Shown piece after piece: positions 15,083 through 22,241 of a stretch of 39,578 nt of DNA. Position 1 is the stretch's first letter, and each line of letters begins with the position of its first letter. The stretch comes from Janthinobacterium lividum. GTDB taxonomy: Bacteria > Pseudomonadota > Gammaproteobacteria > Burkholderiales > Burkholderiaceae_D. Under the pieces are notes generated by a model, which was given only the letters and a program-made list of their open reading frames with translations, had not been told where the DNA came from and ran no database searches. Location: contig NZ_JAAOLY010000032.1 in assembly GCF_011601275.1 (NCBI RefSeq), forward strand, positions 1-39,578. The letters are read 5' to 3'. The position numbers and the translations under genes are program-made.

Positions 15083-15133
15083 TTGACCAAGGTCAAAAAG
15101 CCGCCCGGCATACGGGTTAATACGTATCGCCGG
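15083..15133. other. inverted repeats between pcaF and the pcaT-like gene
   Basis: TTGACC-AA-GGTCAA (15083-15096) is a 14-bp inverted repeat that could be a regulator site. CCGGCATACG (15105-15114) pairs with CGTATcGCCGG (15123-15133) with one bulge. On the minus strand five Ts follow only after a five-base gap, so this is a weak terminator or attenuator candidate for pcaF. Confidence 0.35.
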
Positions 15134-15163
15134 CAACTTTTTTTCGCCATGGGACGCGCGGGA

Positions 15164-16366
15164 TCAGACCCGTTCCAGCACCAATGCAATGCCCTGCCCC
15201 ACGCCAATGCACATGGTGCATAAGGCATAGCGGCCGCCCGTGCGGTGCAGCTGGTTGACGGCCGTCATGGCCAGGCGCGCGCCCGAGGCACCCAGCGGGT
15301 GGCCGAGGGCAATGGCGCCGCCGTTCGGATTGACGCGCGGGTCGTTGTCGGGCAAGCCCAGCTGGCGCAGCACGGCCAGGCCTTGCGCGGCAAACGCTTC
15401 GTTCAGTTCGATGACGTCGAAATCGGCCAGGGTCAAACCCGTCATGGCCAGCACTTTCAGGGTGGCGGGCGCGGGACCGATGCCCATGATGCGGGGCGCC
15501 ACGCCGGCCGTCGCCATGGCCACGACACGCGCGCGCGGCGTCAGGCCAAAGCGGGCCGCGTTCGCCTCGTCGGCCAGCAGCAGGGCCGCCGCGCCATCGT
15601 TGACGCCGGAGGCATTACCGGCGGTAATCGTGCCGTCCGCGCGCACGACAGGTTTCAATTTGGCCAGGGTCTCCAGAGTGGTGGCGCGCGGATGCTCGTC
15701 GCGGACGACAACGATGGGCTCGCCTTTCTTTTGCGCAATGCTGACGGGGCAGATTTCACTGTCGAACACGCCCGCCTGCTGCGCCGCCAGCGCCTTGAGC
15801 TGGCTGGCCAGCGCGAACGCATCCTGGTCCGCGCGGCTGATACCGAAGTCGGACGCCACGTTTTCCGCCGTTTCCGGCATCGAATCGACGCCGTACTGCG
15901 CTTTCATCAACGGATTGATGAAGCGCCAGCCGATGGTCGTGTCTTCCATTTTCATGCCGCGCGAAAAGGCGCTGTCGGCCTTGCCCATGACGAACGGCGC
16001 GCGGCTCATGCTTTCCACGCCGCCCGCGATCATCAATCCCGCTTCGCCGCTCTTGATGAAGCGGGCGGCGCTGCCGATGGCGTCCAGGCCCGAGCCGCAC
16101 AGGCGGTTCAGGGTGGCGCCCGGCACGCTGTCGGGCAAGCCTGCCAGCAGGGCGGCCATGCGCGCCACGTTGCGGTTGTCCTCGCCCGCCTGGTTGGCGC
16201 AGCCGTACAGCACGTCGGTAACGGCAGTCCAGTTCACGTTCGGGTTACGCGCCATCAAGGCACGGATGGGCACGGCGCCCAGGTCGTCGGCGCGCACGCC
16301 GGCAAGTCCTCCGCCATAGCGGCCGAATGGCGTGCGCTGGGCGTCGCAGATATAAGCGTGAGTCAT
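15164..16366 (-). CDS. pcaF: 3-oxoadipyl-CoA thiolase (PcaF)
   Basis: Cleaves 3-oxoadipyl-CoA to succinyl-CoA and acetyl-CoA, the last step of the beta-ketoadipate pathway. The protein has 400 residues, the usual length. The nucleophilic Cys90 is in LNRLCGSGLDA, His356 in GHPLGASGAR and Cys386 in CTMCIGVGQG, the thiolase catalytic set. YGCANQAGEDNRNVARM and EDTTIGWRFINPLMKAQYGVD are PcaF-type segments absent from general acetyl-CoA acetyltransferases. GGAGG precedes the ATG. It lies 28 bases downstream of pcaJ. PaaJ of phenylacetate degradation does the same reaction, but the pcaIJ neighbours support PcaF. Confidence 0.95.
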   Translation of the reverse strand: MTHAYICDAQRTPFGRYGGGLAGVRADDLGAVPIRALMARNPNVNWTAVTDVLYGCANQAGEDNRNVARMAALLAGLPDSVPGATLNRLCGSGLDAIGSAARFIKSGEAGLMIAGGVESMSRAPFVMGKADSAFSRGMKMEDTTIGWRFINPLMKAQYGVDSMPETAENVASDFGISRADQDAFALASQLKALAAQQAGVFDSEICPVSIAQKKGEPIVVVRDEHPRATTLETLAKLKPVVRADGTITAGNASGVNDGAAALLLADEANAARFGLTPRARVVAMATAGVAPRIMGIGPAPATLKVLAMTGLTLADFDVIELNEAFAAQGLAVLRQLGLPDNDPRVNPNGGAIALGHPLGASGARLAMTAVNQLHRTGGRYALCTMCIGVGQGIALVLERV

Positions 16367-16394
16367 GTTCTTTCCTCCAAGAAAGTGATTTGAA

Positions 16395-17036
16395 TTAACG
16401 TCCGTCCGCCAGCGGCACGGCCGTCAACGCTTGCAGCTGTTCAAAACTCAAGCCGTCCACCAGTTCGACGACTGTGGCGCCATTTGACCCCAGCTCGAGC
16501 ACGGCCAGGTCGCTGTAGATACGGCTGACGCACCCGATGCCCGTCAGCGGATAGGTGCAGGCCTGCACCAGCTTGCTTTCACCGGTCTTGGTCAGCAGTT
16601 CCATCATGACCCAGGTTTTTTTCGCGCCGATGGCCAGGTCCATGGCCCCGCCCACAGCGGGAATGGCGTCCGGGGCGCCCGTGTGCCAGTTGGCCAGGTC
16701 GCCCGTGGCGGACACTTGAAACGCGCCCAGCACGCAGATGTCCAGATGGCCGCCGCGCATCATGGCAAAGCTGTCGGCATGGTGGAAATAGCTGCCGCCG
16801 GGCAGCAATGTGACAGGCTGCTTGCCTGCGTTGATCAGGTCGTAGTCTTCCTCGCCCGGCGCGGGTGCCGGGCCCATGCCGATCACGCCGTTTTCGCTGT
16901 GCAGGATGATCTCCGCGCCGGCCGGCAAGTGGTTCGCCACCAGGGTCGGCAAGCCGATGCCCAGGTTGACGACGCTGCCTTCATGGATATCGGCCGCCAC
17001 GCGGGCCGCCATCTGGTCTCGATTCCATTTATTCAT
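16395..17036 (-). CDS. pcaJ: 3-oxoadipate CoA-transferase subunit B (PcaJ)
   Basis: Beta subunit (213 residues) of the heteromeric transferase that moves CoA from succinyl-CoA to 3-oxoadipate. The catalytic Glu48 lies in LHSENGVIGMGPAP, the class I CoA-transferase motif that forms the glutamyl-CoA intermediate. The start reads MNKWNRDQMAARVA with AAGGA upstream. The gene lies 11 bases after pcaI, consistent with equal production of both subunits. Succinyl-CoA:acetoacetate transferase subunits are close relatives; the adjoining pcaF decides. Confidence 0.94.
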   Translation of the reverse strand: MNKWNRDQMAARVAADIHEGSVVNLGIGLPTLVANHLPAGAEIILHSENGVIGMGPAPAPGEEDYDLINAGKQPVTLLPGGSYFHHADSFAMMRGGHLDICVLGAFQVSATGDLANWHTGAPDAIPAVGGAMDLAIGAKKTWVMMELLTKTGESKLVQACTYPLTGIGCVSRIYSDLAVLELGSNGATVVELVDGLSFEQLQALTAVPLADGR

Positions 17037-17047
17037 AGTGATGTCCT

Positions 17048-17743
17048 TCAGACTTTGAAGCCGGCGGGGCCGGTGGCTGTGCGCGGCACTTGCACGATGC
17101 GCTGCACGAACAGGCCCGGCGTGATGACGTGCTCGGGATCGATGCTGCCCAAGTCAAGCACCTCGTGCACGGAAGCGATGCTGACTGTCGCGGCCATGGC
17201 CATGATGGGGCCGAAGTTGCGGGCCGTCTTGCGGTAAGTCAGGTTGCCCCAGCGGTCGCCCTGCTCCGCCTTGATGAGGGCGAAATCAGCGTGGATCGGT
17301 GACTCGAACACATACATGCGCCCATCGATCTCGCGCGTTTCCTTGCCCTTGGCCAAGTCCGTGCCATAGCCCGTGGGGGTGAAAAAGCCGCCGATGCCGG
17401 CGCCGGCGGCGCGGATGCGCTCGGCCAGGTTACCCTGCGGCACCAGCTCCAGTTCCAACTTGCCCGCGCGGTACAGGGCGTCGAAGACGTGGGAATCGGC
17501 TTGGCGCGGGAACGAGCAGATGATCTTGCGCACTTGCCCGTTTTTCAGCAGGGCGGCCAGGCCCGTTTCACCATTGCCCGCATTGTTGTTGACGATAACG
17601 AGGTCGCGCGCGCCGTGGGCGATCAAGCCGTCGATCAGCTCGGCCGGCTGGCCCGCGCCGCCAAAGCCGCCAATCATGACGGTGGCGCCATCGTGGATAT
17701 CGGCCAGCGCGTCAATCACGCTGGAACGCAGTTTGTCGATCAT
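17048..17743 (-). CDS. pcaI: 3-oxoadipate CoA-transferase subunit A (PcaI)
   Basis: Alpha subunit (231 residues) of the 3-oxoadipate CoA-transferase. The CoA-binding glycine loop GGFGGAGQP is at 25-33, followed by VNNNAGNGETGLAALL and GGFFTPTGYGTDLAKGKE, both usual for PcaI. It is the first gene of the operon, with GGAGGAG close to its ATG. The 165-bp region between it and the divergent IclR-family gene carries two 15-bp boxes, so expression should answer to that regulator and probably to 3-oxoadipate. Confidence 0.94.
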   Translation of the reverse strand: MIDKLRSSVIDALADIHDGATVMIGGFGGAGQPAELIDGLIAHGARDLVIVNNNAGNGETGLAALLKNGQVRKIICSFPRQADSHVFDALYRAGKLELELVPQGNLAERIRAAGAGIGGFFTPTGYGTDLAKGKETREIDGRMYVFESPIHADFALIKAEQGDRWGNLTYRKTARNFGPIMAMAATVSIASVHEVLDLGSIDPEHVITPGLFVQRIVQVPRTATGPAGFKV

Positions 17744-17775
17744 TGCTGTCTCCTCCCAATCAAATCCATCGGCGA

Positions 17776-17812
17776 TTTGTTCGTATAAAGAACAAATATT
17801 CGTATTTAGAAC
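17776..17812. promoter_or_regulatory. two PcaR-like 15-bp boxes in the pcaI/pcaR region
   Basis: GTTCGTATAAAGAAC (17779-17793) and ATTCGTATTTAGAAC (17798-17812) are direct copies 19 bases apart; 12 of 15 positions agree. The first extends to a perfect seven-base inverted repeat (TTTGTTC/GAACAAA, 17776-17796). They resemble the 15-bp box I recall for PcaR of Pseudomonas putida, GTTCGATAATCGCAC. They lie 35-70 bases upstream of pcaI. Confidence 0.65.
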
Positions 17813-17908
17813 TTATTCATGAGAATATGCCTGATCGGGACGCTTGTCAATTTGCCGTTTTCGCCAGCGCCATGGCTATAATTGCCACCTTGACCAATTG
17901 GAATTGCC

Positions 17909-18736
17909 ATGACCGCACGCAGCAGCCCCCCACTTTCCGCCGAAGAAACCGTCGATGCCGACGGCGCGCCGCGTCCCGGCGACAGCTATGTGCAATCGTT
18001 CGCGCGGGGCCTGGCCGTACTGCGCAGCTTTGGCGCGGACGCGCCGCAACAGACCTTGAGTGAAGTGGCGGAACGGGCGCAGCTGACGCGCGCGGGTGCG
18101 CGGCGCATCCTGCTCACCTTGCTGCATCTCGGTTACGTGGAAGCGGATGGGCGGCTGTTCCGTTTGACGCCCAAGGTGCTCGACCTCGGTTACGCCTATC
18201 TGTCGTCACTGCCCGTGTGGACGCAAGCGCAGCCGCTGCTGGAAGAACTGATGCAGACCTTGCGCCAGTCGTGCTCGGCCACCGTGCTCGACGGCGACGA
18301 CATCGTGTATGTCGTGCGCCTGTCCGCGCACCGCACCATGTCGATCAACCTGGGCATCGGCAGCCGCCTGCCCGCCTACTGCACCTCGATGGGCCGAGTG
18401 TTGCTATCGGGACTGGCGCCCGAGGTGCTGCGCGAACGGCTGTCGAAGATGGCGCTGCTGAAAATCACGCCGGCGACCAAGGTCGATATGGATGTCTTGA
18501 TGGAAGAGATTGCGCAAGTGCGGCGCCAGGGCTGGTGCCTGGTCCAGGAAGAGCTGGAACAGGGCTTGATCGCCCTGGCCGCGCCCGTGTTCGACCGGGC
18601 GGGCAAGGTGGTGGCGGCAATCAACGTCAGCGGCCAGACGGCGGGGCCGTCCGTGGCGCACCTGCTGGAACACAGCTTGCCGAAACTGCTCGAGACGGCA
18701 AGCCGGGTCAGCGCCCTGGTGCGGGTGCAGCAGTAG
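17909..18736 (+). CDS. pcaR: IclR-family regulator of the pca operon (PcaR-like)
   Basis: Transcription factor of 275 residues. A winged helix-turn-helix occupies about 28-90 (FARGLAVLRSF, TLSEVAERAQLTRAGARRILLTLLHLGYVE) and an IclR effector domain about 105-270 (CSATVLDGDDIVYVVR, LPAYCTSMGRVLLSGL, VQEELEQGLIALAAPVFD). PcaR/PcaU members bind 3-oxoadipate or protocatechuate and activate pca genes. It is divergent from pcaI, with PcaR-like boxes between them, so autoregulation and control of pcaIJF is the natural reading. The ATG has only a weak GGA upstream. The stop lies three bases from the convergent lipoprotein gene. Confidence 0.88.
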   Translation: MTARSSPPLSAEETVDADGAPRPGDSYVQSFARGLAVLRSFGADAPQQTLSEVAERAQLTRAGARRILLTLLHLGYVEADGRLFRLTPKVLDLGYAYLSSLPVWTQAQPLLEELMQTLRQSCSATVLDGDDIVYVVRLSAHRTMSINLGIGSRLPAYCTSMGRVLLSGLAPEVLRERLSKMALLKITPATKVDMDVLMEEIAQVRRQGWCLVQEELEQGLIALAAPVFDRAGKVVAAINVSGQTAGPSVAHLLEHSLPKLLETASRVSALVRVQQ

Positions 18737-18739
18737 CGT

Positions 18740-19594
18740 TTACTTAAATTTGGCGCACGGGTCCGGGCGCGGCTGCGCCGGCATCGTTTGCGTCAGGTCG
18801 AACGTGCCCTTGTAGCCGCTGCCGCCCTGCTCCAGGTAGCCGATGCTGCGCACGTTCAGTTGCGGATCGGCCAGCTTCAGCCAGCGGGGCACGCCGATAT
18901 CCTTGCGCACATGCTCATTGCCGGCGATCAGCACCACGTCGCGCGGCGCCTGGTCGCGGATCAGCTTGGCCATCCAGATATCGCGCGCCACTTGCGCGTT
19001 GACGATGCCACCCACCATCATGTCAGGCAGCATATTGCAGCGGGCCGCCTGGACTTCCTTTTTTTGCCCTTCCAGTATATCGGCCGGCACGGGCGCGGCC
19101 AGGTAAGTGGCCACCATGGCGGGCGGCATCGACCACTGGATGCCGTCGCGCACGATGCGCGAGGCGTCGGCCGGCGACAAATTGCCGGCGACCAGGGGCA
19201 GCTGGTAGCTGATGACGAGGTCCAGCACGGGACGGTACACGCTCCAGTCCCAGCGCGGCTGTTCCATCACGCGGATGATGCAATCGGGGTCGGCGCATTC
19301 GCGCGCGGCGCGCGTCAGCAAGGTCTGGTTTTCGCGGTCGAACTGCTCCATGACGATCACGGGACGCCAGCCGGCCGCCAGGCGGCGCTGCAATTCCGCG
19401 ACCCTCAGGCGGTGGCCTTGCGCATTGTCATGCACTTCACCGAGCAGCAGCACTTGCGGATTGGGCAAGGCGTCAGCCACGGGCGGGGGTGGGGGCGGCG
19501 CTTCCTTCTTCAGCAAGTTGCCGCAGGCGGCCAGCGCCAGCATGCTGCACAGCAGGGCGGCGCGCGCGCCGGCACGGAAAATCACGGTCTTCAT
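18740..19594 (-). CDS. ChaN-like lipoprotein (Cofac_haem_bdg family)
   Basis: Exported lipoprotein of 284 residues. The signal peptide ends in the lipobox LAAC with Cys24 as acyl anchor, then a short proline-rich linker. The domain starts VLLLGEVHDNAQGHRLRVAEL, the family mark (Glu and His of the Tiki/ChaN fold), with the later VVLIAGNEHVRKDIGVPRWL. ChaN of Campylobacter binds haem at a dimer interface; other members are uncharacterised, so haem or metal handling is only a family-level suggestion. It is convergent with the IclR gene and 41 bases downstream of the YeeE pair, so it may be the last gene of that unit. Confidence 0.85.
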   Translation of the reverse strand: MKTVIFRAGARAALLCSMLALAACGNLLKKEAPPPPPPVADALPNPQVLLLGEVHDNAQGHRLRVAELQRRLAAGWRPVIVMEQFDRENQTLLTRAARECADPDCIIRVMEQPRWDWSVYRPVLDLVISYQLPLVAGNLSPADASRIVRDGIQWSMPPAMVATYLAAPVPADILEGQKKEVQAARCNMLPDMMVGGIVNAQVARDIWMAKLIRDQAPRDVVLIAGNEHVRKDIGVPRWLKLADPQLNVRSIGYLEQGGSGYKGTFDLTQTMPAQPRPDPCAKFK

Positions 19595-19635
19595 GTAGCG
19601 GTATCCAAAGTGGCGATGCGCCAGATTGTACCGTC

Positions 19636-20067
19636 TCAGGCCGGCGCGGGGAGCTTGCGCCGCTCCAGCAATTCAAACACGACCATGCCGGCCAGCATGG
19701 CGCCGGCAAACAGCCACGCTTTCGGCTGGCCCGCCAGCAGCGACACGAGGGCGGGGCCGGGACAGAAACCGGCGATGCCCCAGCCCGCGCCAAAGGCCAG
19801 GCTGCCCAGCAGCAAGCGCCGGTCGATGCGCCGCGATGTCGGCAATTGCATGGTTTCATCCAGCAGCGACCTGGTGCGCCGCCGCGCCAGCCAGAAGGCG
19901 GGCAAGGCCACGCCGATGGCGCCGCCCATCACCAGCGCCAGGGACGGGTCCCAGGCGCCGGCCAGGTCGAGGAAAGCGAGCACCTTGGCCGGGTTGGCCA
20001 TGCCGGAGACGATCAGGCCCAAGCCAAAGACGAGGCCGCTCAGCAGGGAAAGAATCAGTTTGTTCAT
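19636..20067 (-). CDS. YeeE/YedE half-size membrane protein (PmpA-like)
   Basis: A 143-residue inner-membrane protein with about four hydrophobic segments. GLGLIVSGMANPAKVLAFLD and GWGIAGFCPGPALVSLLAG are typical of the half-size YedE-type protein; the Cys in GFCPG belongs to the conserved set used for sulfur-species transport in YeeE. The ATG at 20067 overlaps the preceding gene's TGA by ATGA; the longer frame to 20589 only runs over that gene. With its partner it should form one transport unit, regulated by the ArsR-family gene upstream. Sulfur transport is known for full-length YeeE (thiosulfate) and inferred here. Confidence 0.88.
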   Translation of the reverse strand: MNKLILSLLSGLVFGLGLIVSGMANPAKVLAFLDLAGAWDPSLALVMGGAIGVALPAFWLARRRTRSLLDETMQLPTSRRIDRRLLLGSLAFGAGWGIAGFCPGPALVSLLAGQPKAWLFAGAMLAGMVVFELLERRKLPAPA

Positions 20068-20489
20068 AGGTGGCGCAACAGATAGACGGTGAGGAAACCG
20101 GCCGCCATGAAGGCGCAAGTGGCCGCCAGCGAACGCGGAGACAGGCGCGACAGGCCGCACACGCCGTGGCCGCTGGTGCAGCCGGCGCCATAGCGCACAC
20201 CGACGCCCACCAGCAGTCCGGCCACGATCAGGGTCGACGTGCCCGCGTCGATCTGTACGGGCGGCAAGGCTTGCCACAACGGGTACAGCAGGGGCGTGCC
20301 GATCAGGCCGGCAAGAAAGGCGATACGCCAGCCCAGGTCGCCACTGCGCGGGCGCAGCAAGCCGCCGACAATGCCGCTGATGCCGGCGATGCGGCCATTG
20401 AACAGGATCAATAGCGCAGCCGCCAGGCCGATCAGCATGCCGCCGGCCAGCGAGGTCCACGGCGTGAAGTGCTGCCAGTCCATGGTCAT
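20064..20489 (-). CDS. YeeE/YedE half-size membrane protein (PmpB-like)
   Basis: A 141-residue inner-membrane protein, the partner half of the following gene. FTPWTSLAGGMLIGLAAALLILFNGRIAGISGI and GVRYGAGCTSGHGVCGLSRLSPRSLAATC carry the GCTSGHGVCG cysteine motif of the family. ATGs at 20489 and 20483 are possible; 20489 is chosen, eight bases after the regulator's stop. The order regulator, PmpB-like, PmpA-like matches operons controlled by persulfide sensors of the BigR/SqrR group, where these proteins are thought to move sulfur species. Confidence 0.88.
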   Translation of the reverse strand: MTMDWQHFTPWTSLAGGMLIGLAAALLILFNGRIAGISGIVGGLLRPRSGDLGWRIAFLAGLIGTPLLYPLWQALPPVQIDAGTSTLIVAGLLVGVGVRYGAGCTSGHGVCGLSRLSPRSLAATCAFMAAGFLTVYLLRHL

Positions 20490-20497
20490 GGCGGCGG

Positions 20498-20851
20498 TCA
20501 GTCCGCTTCGTCGTTGAACGGGGCGCGCGGCGCGCAAAATTGCGCGTACAGCACTTGCAGCACGGCCAGCACGGGCGCGCTGGCAACACGGTAATAAATC
20601 TGCTTGCCGTCGCGCCGCGTGGCCACCAGCATCTCTTCGCGCAGCACGCCCAGCTGCTGCGACAGGGTCGGCTGGCCGATGCCCACTTTTTGTTCGAGGT
20701 CGCTGACGCAATGCTCGCCCTGCGACAGCTGGCACAGCAGCATCAAACGGTCGGCATTGCCCATGGCCTTGAGCAGCGAGCTGGCCTTGTAGGCCGAGCC
20801 ACGCATGGCGTCGAGGTTGTATTCGGCGTGTTGTGTTGCGACTGTCTCCAT
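20498..20851 (-). CDS. ArsR-family repressor, persulfide-sensor type (SqrR/BigR-like)
   Basis: Winged-helix regulator of 117 residues. The recognition region reads VSDLEQKVGIGQPTLSQQLGVLREEMLVATRRDGKQIYYRV. Cys40 (LLCQLSQGEHC) and Cys106 (YAQFCAPR) are 66 residues apart, exactly the spacing of the two sensing cysteines of SqrR (41/107) and BigR (42/108), which form a polysulfide bridge and release DNA. An extra Cys48 is present. No metal-site motif such as CVC is seen. GGAGGG precedes the ATG. It heads the operon with the YeeE pair, and an AT-rich inverted repeat lies 40-70 bases upstream. Confidence 0.88.
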   Translation of the reverse strand: METVATQHAEYNLDAMRGSAYKASSLLKAMGNADRLMLLCQLSQGEHCVSDLEQKVGIGQPTLSQQLGVLREEMLVATRRDGKQIYYRVASAPVLAVLQVLYAQFCAPRAPFNDEAD

Positions 20852-20891
20852 CTTGCCCTCCCACAGGCGGTCATATTGAATAGCGTACGAT

Positions 20892-20919
20892 AAACAATAT
20901 ACTAATCAATATATTGTTT
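20892..20919. promoter_or_regulatory. AT-rich operator upstream of the ArsR-family gene
   Basis: AAACAATATA (20892-20901) and TATATTGTTT (20910-20919) are perfect 10-bp inverted arms with an eight-base gap; the inner CAATATATTG is itself palindromic. Size, AT content and position fit the operator of an ArsR-family dimer that represses its own operon. Confidence 0.72.
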
Positions 20920-20963
20920 TCTTGCTGGCGATTCGCACAAAAAAACAACAGTGTTTTTTCGCC

Positions 20964-21012
20964 GATAGCGTGCACATGCAAAGTGTGCGGCAGCGATCAT
21001 GTTTACGCTATC
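20964..21012. other. nested inverted repeat between the ArsR and PEP-like genes
   Basis: GATAGCGT (20964-20971) and ACGCTATC (21005-21012) pair perfectly and enclose a smaller GCACA/TGTGC hairpin (20972-20988). It lies in the 334-bp divergent region between the two gene starts and may be a regulator site or an RNA fold. Confidence 0.35.
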
Positions 21013-21185
21013 AAAATGACAAATATTCGTAATAAAGAGGAAATAAGCGTATCAAAATTGTCACGATCTATGCTGTAATGGGAGAACAGCAGAAAAACCA
21101 TGATACGCCCCCGTACAGGCGAATTGTCCGTCCATGCGCAAGCCGGTTTCGGCCGCGCCGCACGGTGAACCACAGGGAGAGCACG

Positions 21186-21593
21186 ATGAAAATCTATCCG
21201 CCGTTATGCGTGGCCTTGCTGGCGCTGTCGGCCAGTACATGGAGCATGGCGGCAGTCAGCGATACGACGGCCGGCAAGCTGCAGGAAGCCGGCGAACGCG
21301 TGACGATCGATGAAAGCATCAGCTTGAATAACAATCCCGGCTGGGAAACGCCGGACTTGCCGTATGCACGCCTGCTGGCCAGCAGCAACGCGAGCGTGGC
21401 ACCGCATTGGAGCACCAGTGGCGCGCGTCACGTGGCCCTGGCGCCGCCCCGGCCCATGACGGCCGCTCCCGCACAGCAAGCCAGCGTGCCGGCCCCCGTG
21501 CCGGAAGCAAGCATGTACTCGATGTTGCTGGTGGGATTGGGCCTGGTGGCCTTGAGCCTGCACGGCGAAAAACAGGAAAAATTCGATAACTGA
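21186..21593 (+). CDS. small exported protein with degenerate PEP-CTERM-like tail
   Basis: A 135-residue protein of unknown function. The signal peptide MKIYPPLCVALLALSASTWSMA is followed by a low-complexity middle rich in Ala, Pro and Ser. The tail reads VPEASMYSMLLVGLGLVALS, which matches a PEP-CTERM sorting signal (VPEPSTYxMLLxGLG) except that the third residue is Ala, and the basic end is replaced by HGEKQEKFDN. It may be a divergent exosortase substrate or a simple membrane-anchored protein. The start at 21186 has GGGAGA upstream and begins the signal peptide; the longer frame from 21078 is rejected. An intrinsic terminator follows, so it is a single-gene unit. Confidence 0.75.
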   Translation: MKIYPPLCVALLALSASTWSMAAVSDTTAGKLQEAGERVTIDESISLNNNPGWETPDLPYARLLASSNASVAPHWSTSGARHVALAPPRPMTAAPAQQASVPAPVPEASMYSMLLVGLGLVALSLHGEKQEKFDN

Positions 21594-21624
21594 CGGCGCC
21601 GGCACTGGCAAGGCGTTGCTGAAG

Positions 21625-21654
21625 AACATTCCGCCTGGTGCGGAATGTTTTGTT
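21625..21654 (+). terminator. intrinsic terminator after the PEP-like gene
   Basis: AACATTCCGC and GCGGAATGTT form a perfect 10-bp stem with loop CTGGT, followed by TTGTT. It lies 32 bases past the stop codon. The reverse strand lacks a clear T-run. Confidence 0.8.
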
Positions 21655-21663
21655 ATGGCGCCA

Positions 21664-21843
21664 TCATTTGTCGAGCAGGCGGCAGACCCGTTCGATATTC
21701 CCCACAGGAATGCCCGACTTCAGGGCGCGCGCGATGCAGCCCGCCTTGTCCGGGCCCGAGGCCGAAATGAGCACGAAGGCCGTCACCACCACGCTGATGG
21801 CGACGAGCACGATCAAGACACCCTTGACGATATCCCAGTTCAT
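21664..21843 (-). CDS. 59-residue single-span membrane protein, unknown
   Basis: A short frame beginning MNWDIVKGVLIVLVAISVV. Residues 8-27 form one hydrophobic span; the rest (SASGPDKAGCIARALKSGIPVGNIERVCRLLDK) has two Cys and a basic character. Its ATG overlaps the TGA of the DUF3224 gene as ATGA, which argues that it is translated by coupling, although it has no strong ribosome binding site of its own. It is the last gene of the kinase-DUF1697-DUF3224 unit. I do not recognise the family. Confidence 0.6.
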   Translation of the reverse strand: MNWDIVKGVLIVLVAISVVVTAFVLISASGPDKAGCIARALKSGIPVGNIERVCRLLDK

Positions 21844-22241
21844 GGCGTCTCAACAATGTCATACGTGAAATCATAATAATGCTTGCCGTCCTCGATGCGG
21901 ATGGCCAGGCTGCCCGTGAGTCCCTGCAACTGCTCCGTGCCCGTATCGGGCACCACCGTCACGGACAAGGCGGGCGCGCCGCGCGTCATCGTGCCGCTGT
22001 GCTGCAAATAAAAACTGCCGTGACGTCCGTCCAGAGTACCCTCCACCCGTTCCAGCGCCACATAACCTGCCGAGCCCGTGACGCTGGCGCGCGCGCTGAG
22101 CATCTCGCCCTGCGCGCTGGCGTCGAGGGCGCCGCGGTAGCGCTTGTCGAGCGACAAGCGTCCCAGTCCCGATTGCGCGGCCGTGTCCGACAAGGTTTCC
22201 GGGGTGATGGTGACGTCGAAGGTACCGGTAATGAAAGGCAT
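21840..22241 (-). CDS. DUF3224 family protein
   Basis: A 133-residue cytoplasmic protein beginning MPFITGTFDVTITPET, with SLDKRYRGALDASAQGEMLSA, GYVALERVEGTLDGRHGSF and a C-terminal LAIRIEDGKHYYDFTYDI. These are characteristic of DUF3224, a small beta-barrel family of unknown function. The start at 22241 has AAGGAG five bases upstream and shares one base with the preceding stop (TGATG); the longer frame to 22448 is rejected. It is flanked by DUF1697 and the 59-residue membrane protein in one transcription unit. Confidence 0.85.
   Translation of the reverse strand: MPFITGTFDVTITPETLSDTAAQSGLGRLSLDKRYRGALDASAQGEMLSARASVTGSAGYVALERVEGTLDGRHGSFYLQHSGTMTRGAPALSVTVVPDTGTEQLQGLTGSLAIRIEDGKHYYDFTYDIVETP

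Noticed and set aside
13592..15223. Plus-strand frame of 543 residues opposite the pcaT-like gene
   Set aside because: Antisense shadow; no domain, and it runs across a terminator and two intergenic regions.
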